Shown: piece by piece, positions 53,560-64,000 of the stretch
How positions within the stretch are numbered: position 1 is the first letter of the stretch
How the letters are laid out: every line of letters starts with the position of its first letter
Source of the DNA: Gymnogyps californianus
Taxonomy: Eukaryota; Chordata; Aves; Accipitriformes; Cathartidae
Assembly (NCBI RefSeq): GCF_018139145.2
Contig: NC_059487.1
Coordinates: forward strand, 3,803,792-3,867,791
Direction: 5' to 3'
DNA length: 64,000 bases
The notes under the pieces: model-generated
What the model saw: only the letters and a program-made list of their open reading frames with translations
Database searches by the model: none
What the model was told of the DNA's origin: nothing
Program-made: the position numbers and the translations under genes

Positions 53560-54710
53560 TAATATTTTCAAGTTGTTAATAACAACATAACTCTCTGTCC
53601 CATGAGACTTATAAATGGCTTCTCTGGATAGTGTGTGTGTTATGCAAGTAAAATTTGTAGGTGTAAATAATTTCTATTTCACAGTCATGTTCTTGAAAGG
53701 GCAGGGATCCCTGAATTGCTTGGAAATGACAAACGCCAGTCAGAGCAGTTACCAAACAGCGGTACGTTTAATTCTATAGAATTCGTGTTCTGAACTACCC
53801 AGGACCCACAGAGCAGCTTCCTTTATCGTATGGGCAAATGTAATCCTGGCATTTGATTTTTCTTGTGCCTTCACACCGCTGTCCCAAAAAGAAGTATAAT
53901 GTCTTCCTTTCCAGAGTGTAGCTTTTCTTAATACTGATTTTCTGGATGTAGTATTTTATATACGTCTCGGAAGCTAAATTCATTTGGTGCTAACTCTTCT
54001 GTTCTTGATACAAAAGAACTGTGTTCCGGAAGTACTGATGGAAAGCTTTGAAGTGTTATTATCCCATCTGAGCCATTTCAGACCAAGGACTCTCGTAGAC
54101 TACAAGCCTCCATTCTGTCTAATGTGTTAAAAAAGAAGCGTTCTTCCTCTGCCAGAGCTGTAAGGAGTTGTGCTATCCTGAGTTTCTGTCAGCTGAAAGT
54201 GGCTCTTGCAGTCCAGTATATCATACGGGGGGACATAAGAGGATGGCAGATCTTTTAGAAAAATGAACGGGGTTTTTATCAGACAGGCTTGGGAGTGCAT
54301 TTAGTTAGTTATCTTCCACAGCATTAAAATTTTGCTTGAGTAGGTGGATTTTTTAGCTGGCCTTGTAGCCATAATGAAATATAAATCTTACATTGTTACT
54401 TTACTAAGGAAATCAATCTTTCATATTGGTAAAGGTGTGCAGCCCAGTAGCATCTTTATGCCAAGGTGCAATCTGGATAGAGCTTTGCTGTTGTGTGGGT
54501 GGAGAAGGACAAATTAAATTCCCTGCTGCTGCTATGCTGTACTGGAATAAGGACATACTGAAATTAGCTTCATATTTTCATGGATTCTGATTTTATTTAT
54601 CACTTAGTGGTTAGATTAGGGTATTCTTGTTTGAACCAAAGGCTGAGAATAGGCCTTTTCATATTGATAGTACCTTGGTAATGGTAGTGCCTTGAGGGTT
54701 GTTGGTTTGG

Positions 54711-54756
54711 TTTTTTTTTTTTAAATTATATTATTTTTATTTTTTTTTATTTTCAG
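54711..54756 (+). promoter_or_regulatory. PTPRT: Decoy or alternative 3' splice site
   Basis: A T-rich run ending in TTTTCAG at 54750-54756 is at least as good by eye as many real acceptors and lies 113 bp upstream of the AG at 54868-54869. If it were used in phase 1, the added sequence would read 23 in-frame codons after the junction codon and then a TAA at 54828-54830. The product would be truncated or targeted by nonsense-mediated decay. Use is not shown. Confidence 0.4.
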
Positions 54757-54824
54757 CTCAGAACTTCTGGTCTGGTGACCTCTTGGTGTCTTCTTATGTG
54801 TGTGCAACTGGAGCTGGTGGTAGC

Positions 54825-54869
54825 TTCTAACACAGTTTTTTGTTGTTTTTTTTTTTTTTTTCCTTGTAG
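54825..54869 (+). promoter_or_regulatory. PTPRT: 3' splice site of the FN3-3 exon
   Basis: TTCTAAC at 54825-54831 is a strong branch-point match with its A at 54830, 39 bases before the AG. A 16-base T run at 54846-54861 and CCTTGTAG complete the acceptor. Confidence 0.85.
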
Positions 54870-54979
54870 TTCCTGGACCCGTTCCCTTGGAATCCATCCA
54901 GGGAGGACCTTTTGAAGAGAAGATCTATGTTCAGTGGAAGCCTCCAAATGAGACGAATGGCATCATTACACTCTATGAG
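54870..54979 (+). CDS. PTPRT: PTPRT exon encoding the first part of the next FN3 domain (probably FN3-3)
   Basis: The 110-bp exon completes a Val codon with the previous exon and ends in phase 0 after Glu, giving 36 full codons. The peptide begins [20 protein letters not shown], followed by a [10 protein letters not shown] strand B/turn and ITLYE at the end. The Trp in VQWKPP is the conserved FN3 core residue, and NET is a potential N-glycosylation site. It joins in frame to the exon ending at 53512. The stretch [13 protein letters not shown] is, from memory, typical of PTPRT; PTPRM has a related but different form. The rest of this domain must lie on a downstream exon not seen in the window. 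If the intron were retained, the frame would run to a stop at about 55088-55090. Confidence 0.92.
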
Positions 54980-57900
54980 GTGAGGAGAACAGATTGTTGT
55001 CAAGGAATACATGCCACAGGGCCCTTTTCATATGCGTTTAAGCCAATCCTGAGCTCAGAGAGATTTCGGCAGGTGCTAAAAGAAGCCTGATTAAAATAGA
55101 TAAGAATCCTCAAGATAGTCTGCTGCTATCACTGAAAAAGTTTTCCAGTTCAAAAAAGAGAAAAGATTTCTTTACCAATATTTGTGGCAAAATGAGAGCC
55201 ATACATTCCCCCGTGTCACGGGTGTTCAGTTCCTGCCCTTTTTTCTTCTGCAGTATCTCCAAGGTCTGTTTTCTTTCCTTTTTTTCTTGGGTAAACTTCT
55301 GTTAGGTTTTATACCTAAATACTGCAATTAATTCCTCTCTGCCGTTCCAACAGTCATAACACTTCCTGGCAATCTCAGCAGAATATAGCCATTAAGTCTT
55401 ATCTTACAGTGTTCTTATTGAATCTTTCAATGATACATCTGTCTAGCCCAACCACTTTCCCCGCCACCAAACAAAATATACAGCAGGTTATAGGATGATC
55501 ACTGACCATCCTATGCTGGATGAAAAAAAAAAAATTAGATGTGATTCTGGAGTGTATCAGAGGAGATGTTTCTTGTTAAGGTAAGGAAGCGTTACTGTTG
55601 TCATGTGCTTCTGGTGAGACTGTATCCATAATGTCATGTACACCTAAATATGCGGAAAAGGAATATAAAAGGAGGACTGCTTTAGAGGATCATGTGAAAC
55701 GAGAGACAGTCCTACAAGAGAAGGTAAAGGTACTTTTATTAAATAGCGGAGAGCGGTGCACCAGTGCTGGCTGAGCGTATTTCAGTTTGTAGGTTCAGCA
55801 TTTACCACAGTAAGATTAGAAAAAGTGGAAAAAAAATTTTGCTTTTATGGTGACGTAAAAATCCTCACTGTGGGCTTGTGCAGCATTTTCTGATACAGAG
55901 GGGCAAGAACCACTTTTTTGCTTTCTCTTTTATGCTGGGTGAATGTACAAACTTATTTTGGAAAAGGCAGGGGTGCAAGAAGCAACTCTGCCATCACCGA
56001 TGATGTTCTGCTCCTTTCCTCTTCCCGTCTAGCTTCTCAGTTTGGAACAGCATATCTTATAACGTGTCACTCCTAGATCTCCTTGCTAACACTGGCTGTC
56101 TCTATCACAGTGATGGTCAAATGGAAAAAATCAAGCAGGTTTAACATCAATGAGCTTTTACACTACAGCATGAGCAAGAGATGGCAACTTTCTCCTGGGC
56201 TTAAACATAACTCCACTTTTAGGTCACCTCTCCAGCTGGCTCACAAAGGGTAGACTGAGTTTGATATGGCAAGACTAAATAAATGAATAGAAGTTCCTCT
56301 TGCTAATTTTTTGTCATTTCAGCCAGGCGATAATACGTGACTAAGTAATGAGTCATTTTTTGTTGGTCACTGTTGAGACACTTGTGGAAATCTGTGCAGG
56401 TTGCATACCACCTGTCTGTACTAGAATAGAACTAACCCTTGCAATTTCATGTTTTTTAAAGGTGTGCTACAGGCTATCCTGTGTCTGTGTAAGGATTATG
56501 CAATAAAGCTGTCTGTATTTTTAAGGAATTAATCTGAATAGAGTCAGTTGCAAATTCATTATTTTTCTGGCAACACAGGTGACCTATAATGGAAGGCATT
56601 TAAAATAATCCAAGTCAAATGATGCAAAAATAACTCCTTTTAATTTTAAAGAGGCAGTTTCCTACTAAAATATTGCCTTGGGCTCAGCTCATTGAAAGGA
56701 CTTCAGCAATCTGAGTAGCTTTTCTGGCTGAGCAGCTGCATAGAGATACTTTAATGCCTCCAGGGTAGTGATGCATTATGACAGTGCCTTTGCCCCTCAC
56801 GTCATGTCATTGCTCAAGTCTCGGTGGAGGCACAAACAAATTTTTCTTTTCTGATAATGACTCTATGCATGTTTGGCAGCTGAAGCCAAGGTGAATTCAA
56901 ACTCTTCCTCCTTTTCCTCCTCCCCCTCATCTCCAAAAGAATGAAAATCCAAGTGTTAAAAACACCAGGGGAACCAGAATGCCTGAAGGTTGTCATGAAT
57001 GGAAATGTTTTCCTTTCCTCTCCCTTCTTACACGTGAAAATTCATACAGAACATTCCCATTCTCCATGGCACCCTGAGACAAGTTCGTCAGCTGGAGATA
57101 AAAACACAGATGAGCAGTTACACATAACCTGGAGAGATGGCCAGAGCATTCTCAGGGTAGGTGTCAGGCTGTTAAGTCTGTATCACAAGCAAATATGAGG
57201 ACCTGTTCCAAGTAACGGGAGATCCTGGTTTTGAAATTGCTCGGTAAATAAAGTACAGGTCTTTGCACAGAAACATCTCATCCTGCTACCTGCAACTGAA
57301 GTTTAATCTTCCTAAAAATACTGAGAAACAGCCAGTATTGTCCAGGTAGTTGCATCTTTTGTGTTGCTTGCTTAATCCCTAGCCTACTATAGATACTTAA
57401 ACCTGCACCTTTGTCTCTACTGGTACTATTTTAAGATTTCATGCCATGTGTCTAGGACCAAAGTAATTCCTCAGTAGCAGTGACCTCCAAAGTGTTGTTT
57501 TAGACAGGGTTCAGCCATTTTTCAGTATCATCATGGCCTTACACTGCTTTAACAGGGTTCAGCTGACCTGTTGGTTAAAGAGGAAGAAAAAGCTAGTGGT
57601 TAGTCTCTGATAGATTTTCAGATACCCATGGCCTACAGTACCGATCCAGGTAGCAGCAGAAGGCTTTAACGACAACAGAAGCAAAAAGGTCAAACTATGA
57701 ACTTGTGCAGCACTACTTTAATGAGGTCTCTGTAGGGAGCACAGCTCCTGAAGCCCAGCACCGGCAGTGCTGCTCTGTCACCAGGAGGAGCCGGCAGGCT
57801 CAGTGATGTGCTAGCAGATTTGCAGGCATCTAGAAACACTGCAATTGTGTCGCTGTCATTAGGGAGAAACAAACCCAAGAACCTACCAACGTTTATTAAA

Positions 57901-60900
57901 GAAAAATTCCCTGCAAAGTACAGATCAAGAAATATCACTTTATGAGTTTGAGCTAGTGGTGTCAAGCTCTGCATTACACCTGGAAGTAACTGGCTAGATT
58001 CACACATAGGTATCGTGCAAGTGGCGGTCTCTCAAACTCCCTTGGGCACAAACACTCCTAATAAAAACAAATAAAAAACCCTCCTCCTAAGTAATCGTTC
58101 CCTCCTTACCATCACCATCAAGATCTGGTTCATTGTATCTGGATACTGTATTTTCTCTCTAGTTCTGTTAAAAAAAAAATTGTTTCTAAGCTCCTAATAT
58201 GCTTCCAAATAAACACACTTGTCTATTCTACTTATCTCCCACTTGCTTTTGCTTGGGACAGATTTTCTTCTCAGACCCCTAATCATTCTTGCAGTTCCCT
58301 GCCAGGCAGGCTTCCATATCGCACAAATTGCCATTGCAGTTTGCACGTGCACTGCTTACATGCCAACTGGGCTGAAATTCAGCAGCACAACCTTTAGCAA
58401 GTCATTTGGCAGCCAGAGTCACTAATTTCGTAATGACTGAATACTTCTAAAGAGCCTAAACAAAATGGAAGGACCTTAATGAACCTTTCTGACTTATGCA
58501 AGTCTCTTCTGATTGATATTTATCCTTCAAAATGCTATTGTAGTCTTTTAAGAAAGGCGGCAATAGCCTTGCATTTAAAACTGGTTTAAAAAACCCCTGC
58601 GTTCAGTTGGAGAATTAATTGTTTCACTGGGTACAGCCACAGCTGGATTTCTAAACAAAGGAACCTTCTAGATCCCCAAATCAGTACGTAATTGCAGTCT
58701 GTTTCTAGGGAGCAGAAACCTCTCGTTCAAGGGAACGTGGAAAGCTCCGGGAATTGCAGGTCAGTTAATCAGTATGCTGAAAAGATTAGGATATGAGCCA
58801 TGTAGAAAGCACGTGACGGTACAGTTCATTCAGGGGGTGTTAGGGGAGCACAGCAAAGCAGTTAATAACACGAGTGTATGCTGAGTTAGTAGGTGGCAGT
58901 TGATCTGTCCAGTCAAGTAAGCCATTAGGGAGATGCATAGGCTGCTGTTGCAAGTAAGCCATGCAATGGAGGTAAAGCTTTAAGAGCTCTAGTCAAGTCC
59001 CCAGGTAGCTTCAAGGTGTGTAGGTACTTACATGAGACAAGTAGATCAATCTGTGTTCAGAAACACAGCTAAACAGCGATAATGGATTTTGCTGGTACAT
59101 TGGTTTGGGTAGAATGCTCTACAGAGATGTTTTTGCATGTGACATTCATGAAAGAGGCGTTATTACAGCTGTCTCTCGTAGCAAGCTGTGAGTGGCAGAA
59201 TCTAATAATATTGTAATAAGTCCTGTCCCCCCTTCAGTCTCCTGGCACACTGAAAGCACCACAGCTTGTTGAATTTTTTTTTTTACCAGTCCTGAAAAGC
59301 TGCTATGCTTTAAAATCCCTAATAATCAAATGCTGCTTATTGTGCTTATACCGTGTGGGAGTTCAGCTTTAAAGCCTTTGTGTACAAAGACATGCAACAA
59401 AGATTTTTTTTTTTATTTTTTTTTTTATTCTAAGTGTGCGTAAAGTCAAACCACCATCAAACAGTAGAAGGACCTATGCTGTCACTGGCCTGCAGGAACA
59501 AGCAATCTAATTTAAGGTCATGGACCAGCTTTGGCACTTAAATTCTCCTGCTTTTAGATGACATGAGGTTGTCTCAAGCGTTTGTTCCATATTCCAAATT
59601 CAGGTGCTTCAGATACATGTGTGGACCCAGATGTTTTGTGCAAATGTGCATCTTGAAAGCGTACATAAACAAAACTTACTTATATCTGCATTTCACTGTT
59701 CGTTTGGGCAGCTGGAAGCTTACAGGTGCACTCAGTAAGTGATGTTGGCTTTCACCTTTGTAAATACATTTTTCGTGTGTCATCTGTTTCTCAGAATTGT
59801 CAGTTTTTAGACTATTTCGCCCTTCAAGGAGAAGAAGAAAAAAAAACCCACCACCTAGCATTCCTGTCTAAAATATTTGGCGCATTACTTGAGGGAAGGC
59901 ATTGTTACAAGGTATTAGAATCCTAGAAGCATTTAAAGGGTGGCTACAGTATATTCAGCTCCTTGGCTGGAAAAATGACTCTCAGGCTGTTGAAGTCCTT
60001 TCGGTGAGCCATGCCTAGAGGCAATGTTTAAACAGTAAGCTGTCTTTTTAGTAAGGTGTAGTCTTGTAATGACTTATGTTCTCATCTTTACGATTATTAA
60101 GTCCCATGTGGGTTGCACATGGGTCTTGGGAAAAATAAGGATGCATTTGCAGCTTCTAACTAGCTCATTTTCTCAGTCGCTTTTTCTGAAATGCTGTAAA
60201 TCTCTATTTAGATGCCAGGAATAATAATATAAGGGACTTTCATACACAATTTCAGCTCTTTAATGGGATGCTTGGAGCCTAGTTCCTCTAATCCCAGTGG
60301 ATTTGAGTTTAAATTGCACTTCAGAGGTTACAGATCCTCTTAGTTGCCATGTAAAATTGCAGTCTGCACTTCATCATCTCTCCAGTTGCCAATATGCCAT
60401 TTCTTCTCCATCACTTCACTCACTTTTTCTCTGCAGGAGAGGTCGTTACATGGAAACTGCCTCTTAGAGGGTCACGCATAAGGTCAATATTTGTGGGATG
60501 CACTGCCTGCATTTACAATAGGGTGAAAACAAATTTCCACCTTTGACCCCTGAAAGTGCATACTTATAACACAAAGCATGATTATCTGGTGTGATAGCTA
60601 TCCACTGTATGGATATGCATGCATTTCTATTCATAGCCGGTTTTTAAGCTATTCATGAAACCTGACATTTTTAGGATAAAATCTTCCCTGCTAAAAGGTG
60701 TAGCAAAAAAAGGTTTCCTGGAAAAGCTGAAAGGGTTGGGAACTCAACTTGGCTTAGTCATTTGTTTGTTTATTTGAAGGCTTTTTTTGGTTAAGAAGAG
60801 TGAAAAATGGCTCCCACAAGAAGGAAAGCAGCAACCACAAAATCTTGCAACCAATTTATATAAAGCTCTACAGTTGAAATAGTAAAAAGATGACAATTCT

Positions 60901-61732
60901 CGGAAATTGCCTTCAGTGAGAAGTGGCTTTGAATGTTCCCATGAAAATCAATCACGTTACAGCTTCTCAATTGCATTCTGTGGATGCACGATACTCCTGG
61001 GATGAAGCTTTCTCACTTTAGCTCACTAAGTGTGCGCTGAAGGAAGTCCATGCTACACACAGCTGGCTGCTGCGTTTAGCTGAACATTAAGAGAACATTA
61101 AGGAGACACTGTTAAGTGCTCAAAACCCAGGAAACGATCAATTAAGGATTGTATATTCGGTCGTAGCTTTATCACTCTTCTGTACAGGCATTTGACAATG
61201 CAGTCTTCATGCAATTGGATATTACTCTCTGTTCATCTGCAGCACTAATGTTGTTTTCCTTTGACACTGGATTTATACGGTGTCTTGTACTGCAGTATAT
61301 GGTTTGTCCAGAGCCCATGCAAGTCAATTACACAAAGAATAAGTGTTTTACTGCATTTGTACTATGTTGAATTAGAATTCTTTAATAATCTAAACTAGCA
61401 GCGAAACTGTGTGGCCATGTATAATCTGTTTAAGTTTGAAACTCTGTCAGCTCTATAGTAGGCTGCGTCATCCTCTCAATTACATGTAAGGAAAGCTGTG
61501 CATATATACCCAGCTAAATTAGTTCTGTAGTTAACGGCTTTTTGCGCAGAATTGCACTGGAAGAGGGCTGGGCTGGCTGAAGAGAAAGTGTTCATTATAT
61601 GGTTGCTGACTGTAGTATTTACTGAGCACTTGGTGGACATGTTGGTTAGATGCTGCCAATGTTCTGGGCCCCACTTAGGATTCAGGCCAGAATTTGGAAA
61701 ACGAATGGTGCTGATTGCACTGATTTACTATC

Positions 61733-61756
61733 TTTTTTTTTTTTTTTTTTTTTTTT
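61733..61756 (+). repeat. Poly-T tract (24)
   Basis: The longest homopolymer in the window; its length is probably polymorphic. No antisense SINE body was seen next to it. Confidence 0.85.
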
Positions 61757-62909
61757 GCAATTGAGAAAGCCTATAAATCTGAGCATTGTTCTTTTTCTTA
61801 GCAGGTTGGGATGCCGTGTCAGCCACAGACCCTGTTGTTCTGTTTCTGGGACAAGGCAGGGCTTAGTGAGACAGCTTTCTGGTGAAATTTGAGGAGCACA
61901 AGGTCATAAGAAATATCTTTCAGTCAGCAGAATCCCACAGAGAGCCCTTTTTCCCCCTTCCATGCTGTTTAATAAAGTAATATGGCTTATAAGCTCCCTG
62001 TCAGTCCTAGAATTCTGGTATGTGCTTGAGTGACCCCTCTGCCATACACAGGGCATTTAAGATAGCTTCTCTGATGCTGCAAGGAAAACCTAATTTACCT
62101 GTGCACAATAATATAGAAGCCAACATATGCAGCTGCTGTTCTGGTGAAACAGGATGGCTTTCCTCCCCCTACCACATATGGAAACATAAAATGCTGTGGC
62201 AGAACTGAAGTCAGTTGGAGCCACGTTGATGTATAGCTGGTGTGGGGGATAACGGGAATTAGGCTCTGCTCTGTCTGGTACGTCCTAGGGCAGTGACTGC
62301 TGGCTCTTCCTGCTCCTTGCATCTCAGGAGGGCAGCAGCAGGGAGGATGCACCAGATGCCGGCTGTCTGGCTGCTTACTCAGGTGCTAAACCCTGTCGAA
62401 GAGAGCCTGCTGTATCTTTGTTGCTGTTGTTTCTCTCCATCCTGTCCCAGTTATTTTAACACAGCCTTAAACTTAGGAAATGTTTAAATGATTTTCTAAT
62501 TAGGGATACTTTTCTGAATAAACACCTTAAAGAGCTTTTGAACAAACTTCTTCAAATTGTATAGGATTCTTAATTGTGCGCTACTCACTGTTACTTGCAA
62601 GACATACTTAACTTGGAAGCATTTGTTAATGATGCTCTTTTAAATCTTACGGTTTCCAGTAACATCTTGATGAGAAAATGAGAGGATTTTTTGAGAAACT
62701 TAGATGTCAGGGTTTTTTTAAATGTATGACAACCTCCAGGTAAATAGCATACTTGTGTTATAAATAGTATGAATCAACTGTTTAAAAAAATTGCTTGATC
62801 AAGCTTTCCAGAAATAAAAGCATAATACGGTCCCTTGAGCACAACAATTTCTTTGATTACCTTTTTATTGTTCTTTTGAAGCCAATACACTTGCAGCAAT
62901 ATAAATCCA

Positions 62910-62919
62910 ATGCAAATGA
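62910..62919 (+). promoter_or_regulatory. POU octamer-type site (ATGCAAATGA)
   Basis: The fifth exact copy of the ten-base motif, here in the downstream intron. Motif evidence only. Confidence 0.25.
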
Positions 62920-64000
62920 GAAGATATTTGGCTACAACAAAACATTTTTATTTTTTTTTTAAAAGGAAGGAACTGAATTATTTTAGTGTGCATGTTGGGC
63001 TCTTTCTTAGCCAAACTAAGTAATAAGAACTGAAAAAAATATAACTTATTATTTCTTATAATGAAGTTCATATCCACAAAAGGATTTTTTTAGTATGTGA
63101 ACATCTTGTCTTTCTGCTTTCCAATGCTTTATTTTCTTTTCTAGAAAAAATACAATTTTGGTCTATTCTTCTTTCTTTCTTCAGACATGCTGTTTCTCTT
63201 TATTGCTCATCCAGGCAAACAGTTGATTCTTAATCCCATTTCCTCCATCTAATCTTTTCAAGTGCTAGTGTACCTGTGCAGTTACGGTGATGTAGATAAA
63301 GCTCTTTAACAATTCCATATGCAGATCTTCCAATATCTTGCTTACCAAAATGTAGTCGTTAACTAAGTTGAAAGCAAACTACAGATACATGTTTGTACTC
63401 CATTCCTAGATGGTTATTTCCCTTTCATCTTAAGTATTGCTTAATTTAGCAAATAGATGGGATTGAAAAATCCAGAAGTGGTGGCTTTATCCTGTTAATT
63501 GGTGCAATAGAGGAACTGTGTAAAAGAGGAAAAGCCAGTCAAGGTGATCATCTCATCACCTTCAAAAGGAGGAGATGCCAGCATTATGGTTCCTTTTGGG
63601 AAATTAATCTTATTGCTGTCCTTTGTGCGTGTGTATTAGACCCAGCCTTTAACTATGATCCTGCCATCCAGTGGACAGGACAGGTTTGGGTTTAGGTTTA
63701 GTTTCCTGTGCCCTCCTCTCATTACCAACCTCTGTGACTTTGAGTCCCTTGCCTCCCTTTTTGCCTTCTCCTTTTGCCCTCCCTGCTTGCTACTATTTTT
63801 TCCTGATTTCTGTTCTCCCCGCTGTCCAGGTGGTATCGCAGACAGCAGGGGTGGGACAGCGTTCAGAAGAATGCTGGTGGCTGCTAGGTTTTAGCACGGG
63901 GAGAATGACTGGATTCCTTACTCTTCCCTTTGTTTCTAATTCAACCGCTTTTGTCTGAAATTGTGAAAAGGAACTTGGGGTGAGGCAGACGCTTGACTTG

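Larger units (their letters stand above)
54980..64000 (+). other. PTPRT: 5' part of the following long PTPRT intron
   Basis: It begins with the donor GTGAGG at 54980-54985 and runs off the window. The expected next exon, about 200 bp encoding the remainder of this FN3 domain, was looked for by peptide pattern and not found, so the intron exceeds 9 kb. Contents: an A tract at 55523-55534, a 27-base pure pyrimidine run at 56902-56928, T tracts at 59274-59284, 59404-59414, 59416-59426 and 61733-61756, and a pyrimidine-rich stretch near 63700-63830 ending in CAG that is not followed by a recognisable exon. The remainder is plain AT-rich sequence. Confidence 0.8.

Noticed and set aside
63700..63960. 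Pyrimidine-rich tract ending in CAG at about 63830, possible exon start
   Set aside because: The sequence after it does not encode the expected end of the FN3 domain in any frame.

Overview
The window looks like vertebrate nuclear DNA, most likely avian or another sauropsid. It is AT-rich and almost entirely non-coding. I see no operons, no bacterial gene structure, and no recent L1, Alu or B1 elements. Two short exons with canonical splice sites sit near the right end. They encode parts of consecutive fibronectin type III (FN3) domains of a type R2B receptor protein tyrosine phosphatase. Residues that differ among the four paralogs fit PTPRT (RPTP-rho) better than PTPRM, PTPRK or PTPRU. The bird assignment rests on the very low density of young repeats and is an inference.

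Layout: positions 1-53215 are the 3' part of one very large intron. Positions 53216-53512 are a 297-bp phase 1/phase 1 exon that codes for one whole FN3 domain (probably FN3-2). A short 1357-bp intron (53513-54869) follows. Positions 54870-54979 are a 110-bp phase 1/phase 0 exon that opens the next FN3 domain (probably FN3-3). Positions 54980-64000 are the start of another long intron; the exon that finishes this FN3 domain was not found. The gene reads on the + strand.

The introns hold scattered structure rather than genes: fossil interspersed repeats (a MIR-like piece near 6.6 kb and relics of an old amniote repeat near 21.7, 28.5, 33.7 and 52.8 kb), a purine-rich block at 41.4-41.8 kb, a 23-base C tract at 41.1 kb, a G-quadruplex-prone G/T block at 20.2 kb, and three GC-richer patches (32.8-33.2, 46.9-47.0, 48.6-49.0 kb). 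There are also many poly-T tracts on the sense strand and repeated POU-octamer sites, including five copies of ATGCAAATGA. The most functional-looking non-exonic feature is a decoy splice acceptor 113 bp before the second exon. Its use would add an in-frame stop that overlaps the likely branch point. I found no convincing evidence of a wholly new biological system.
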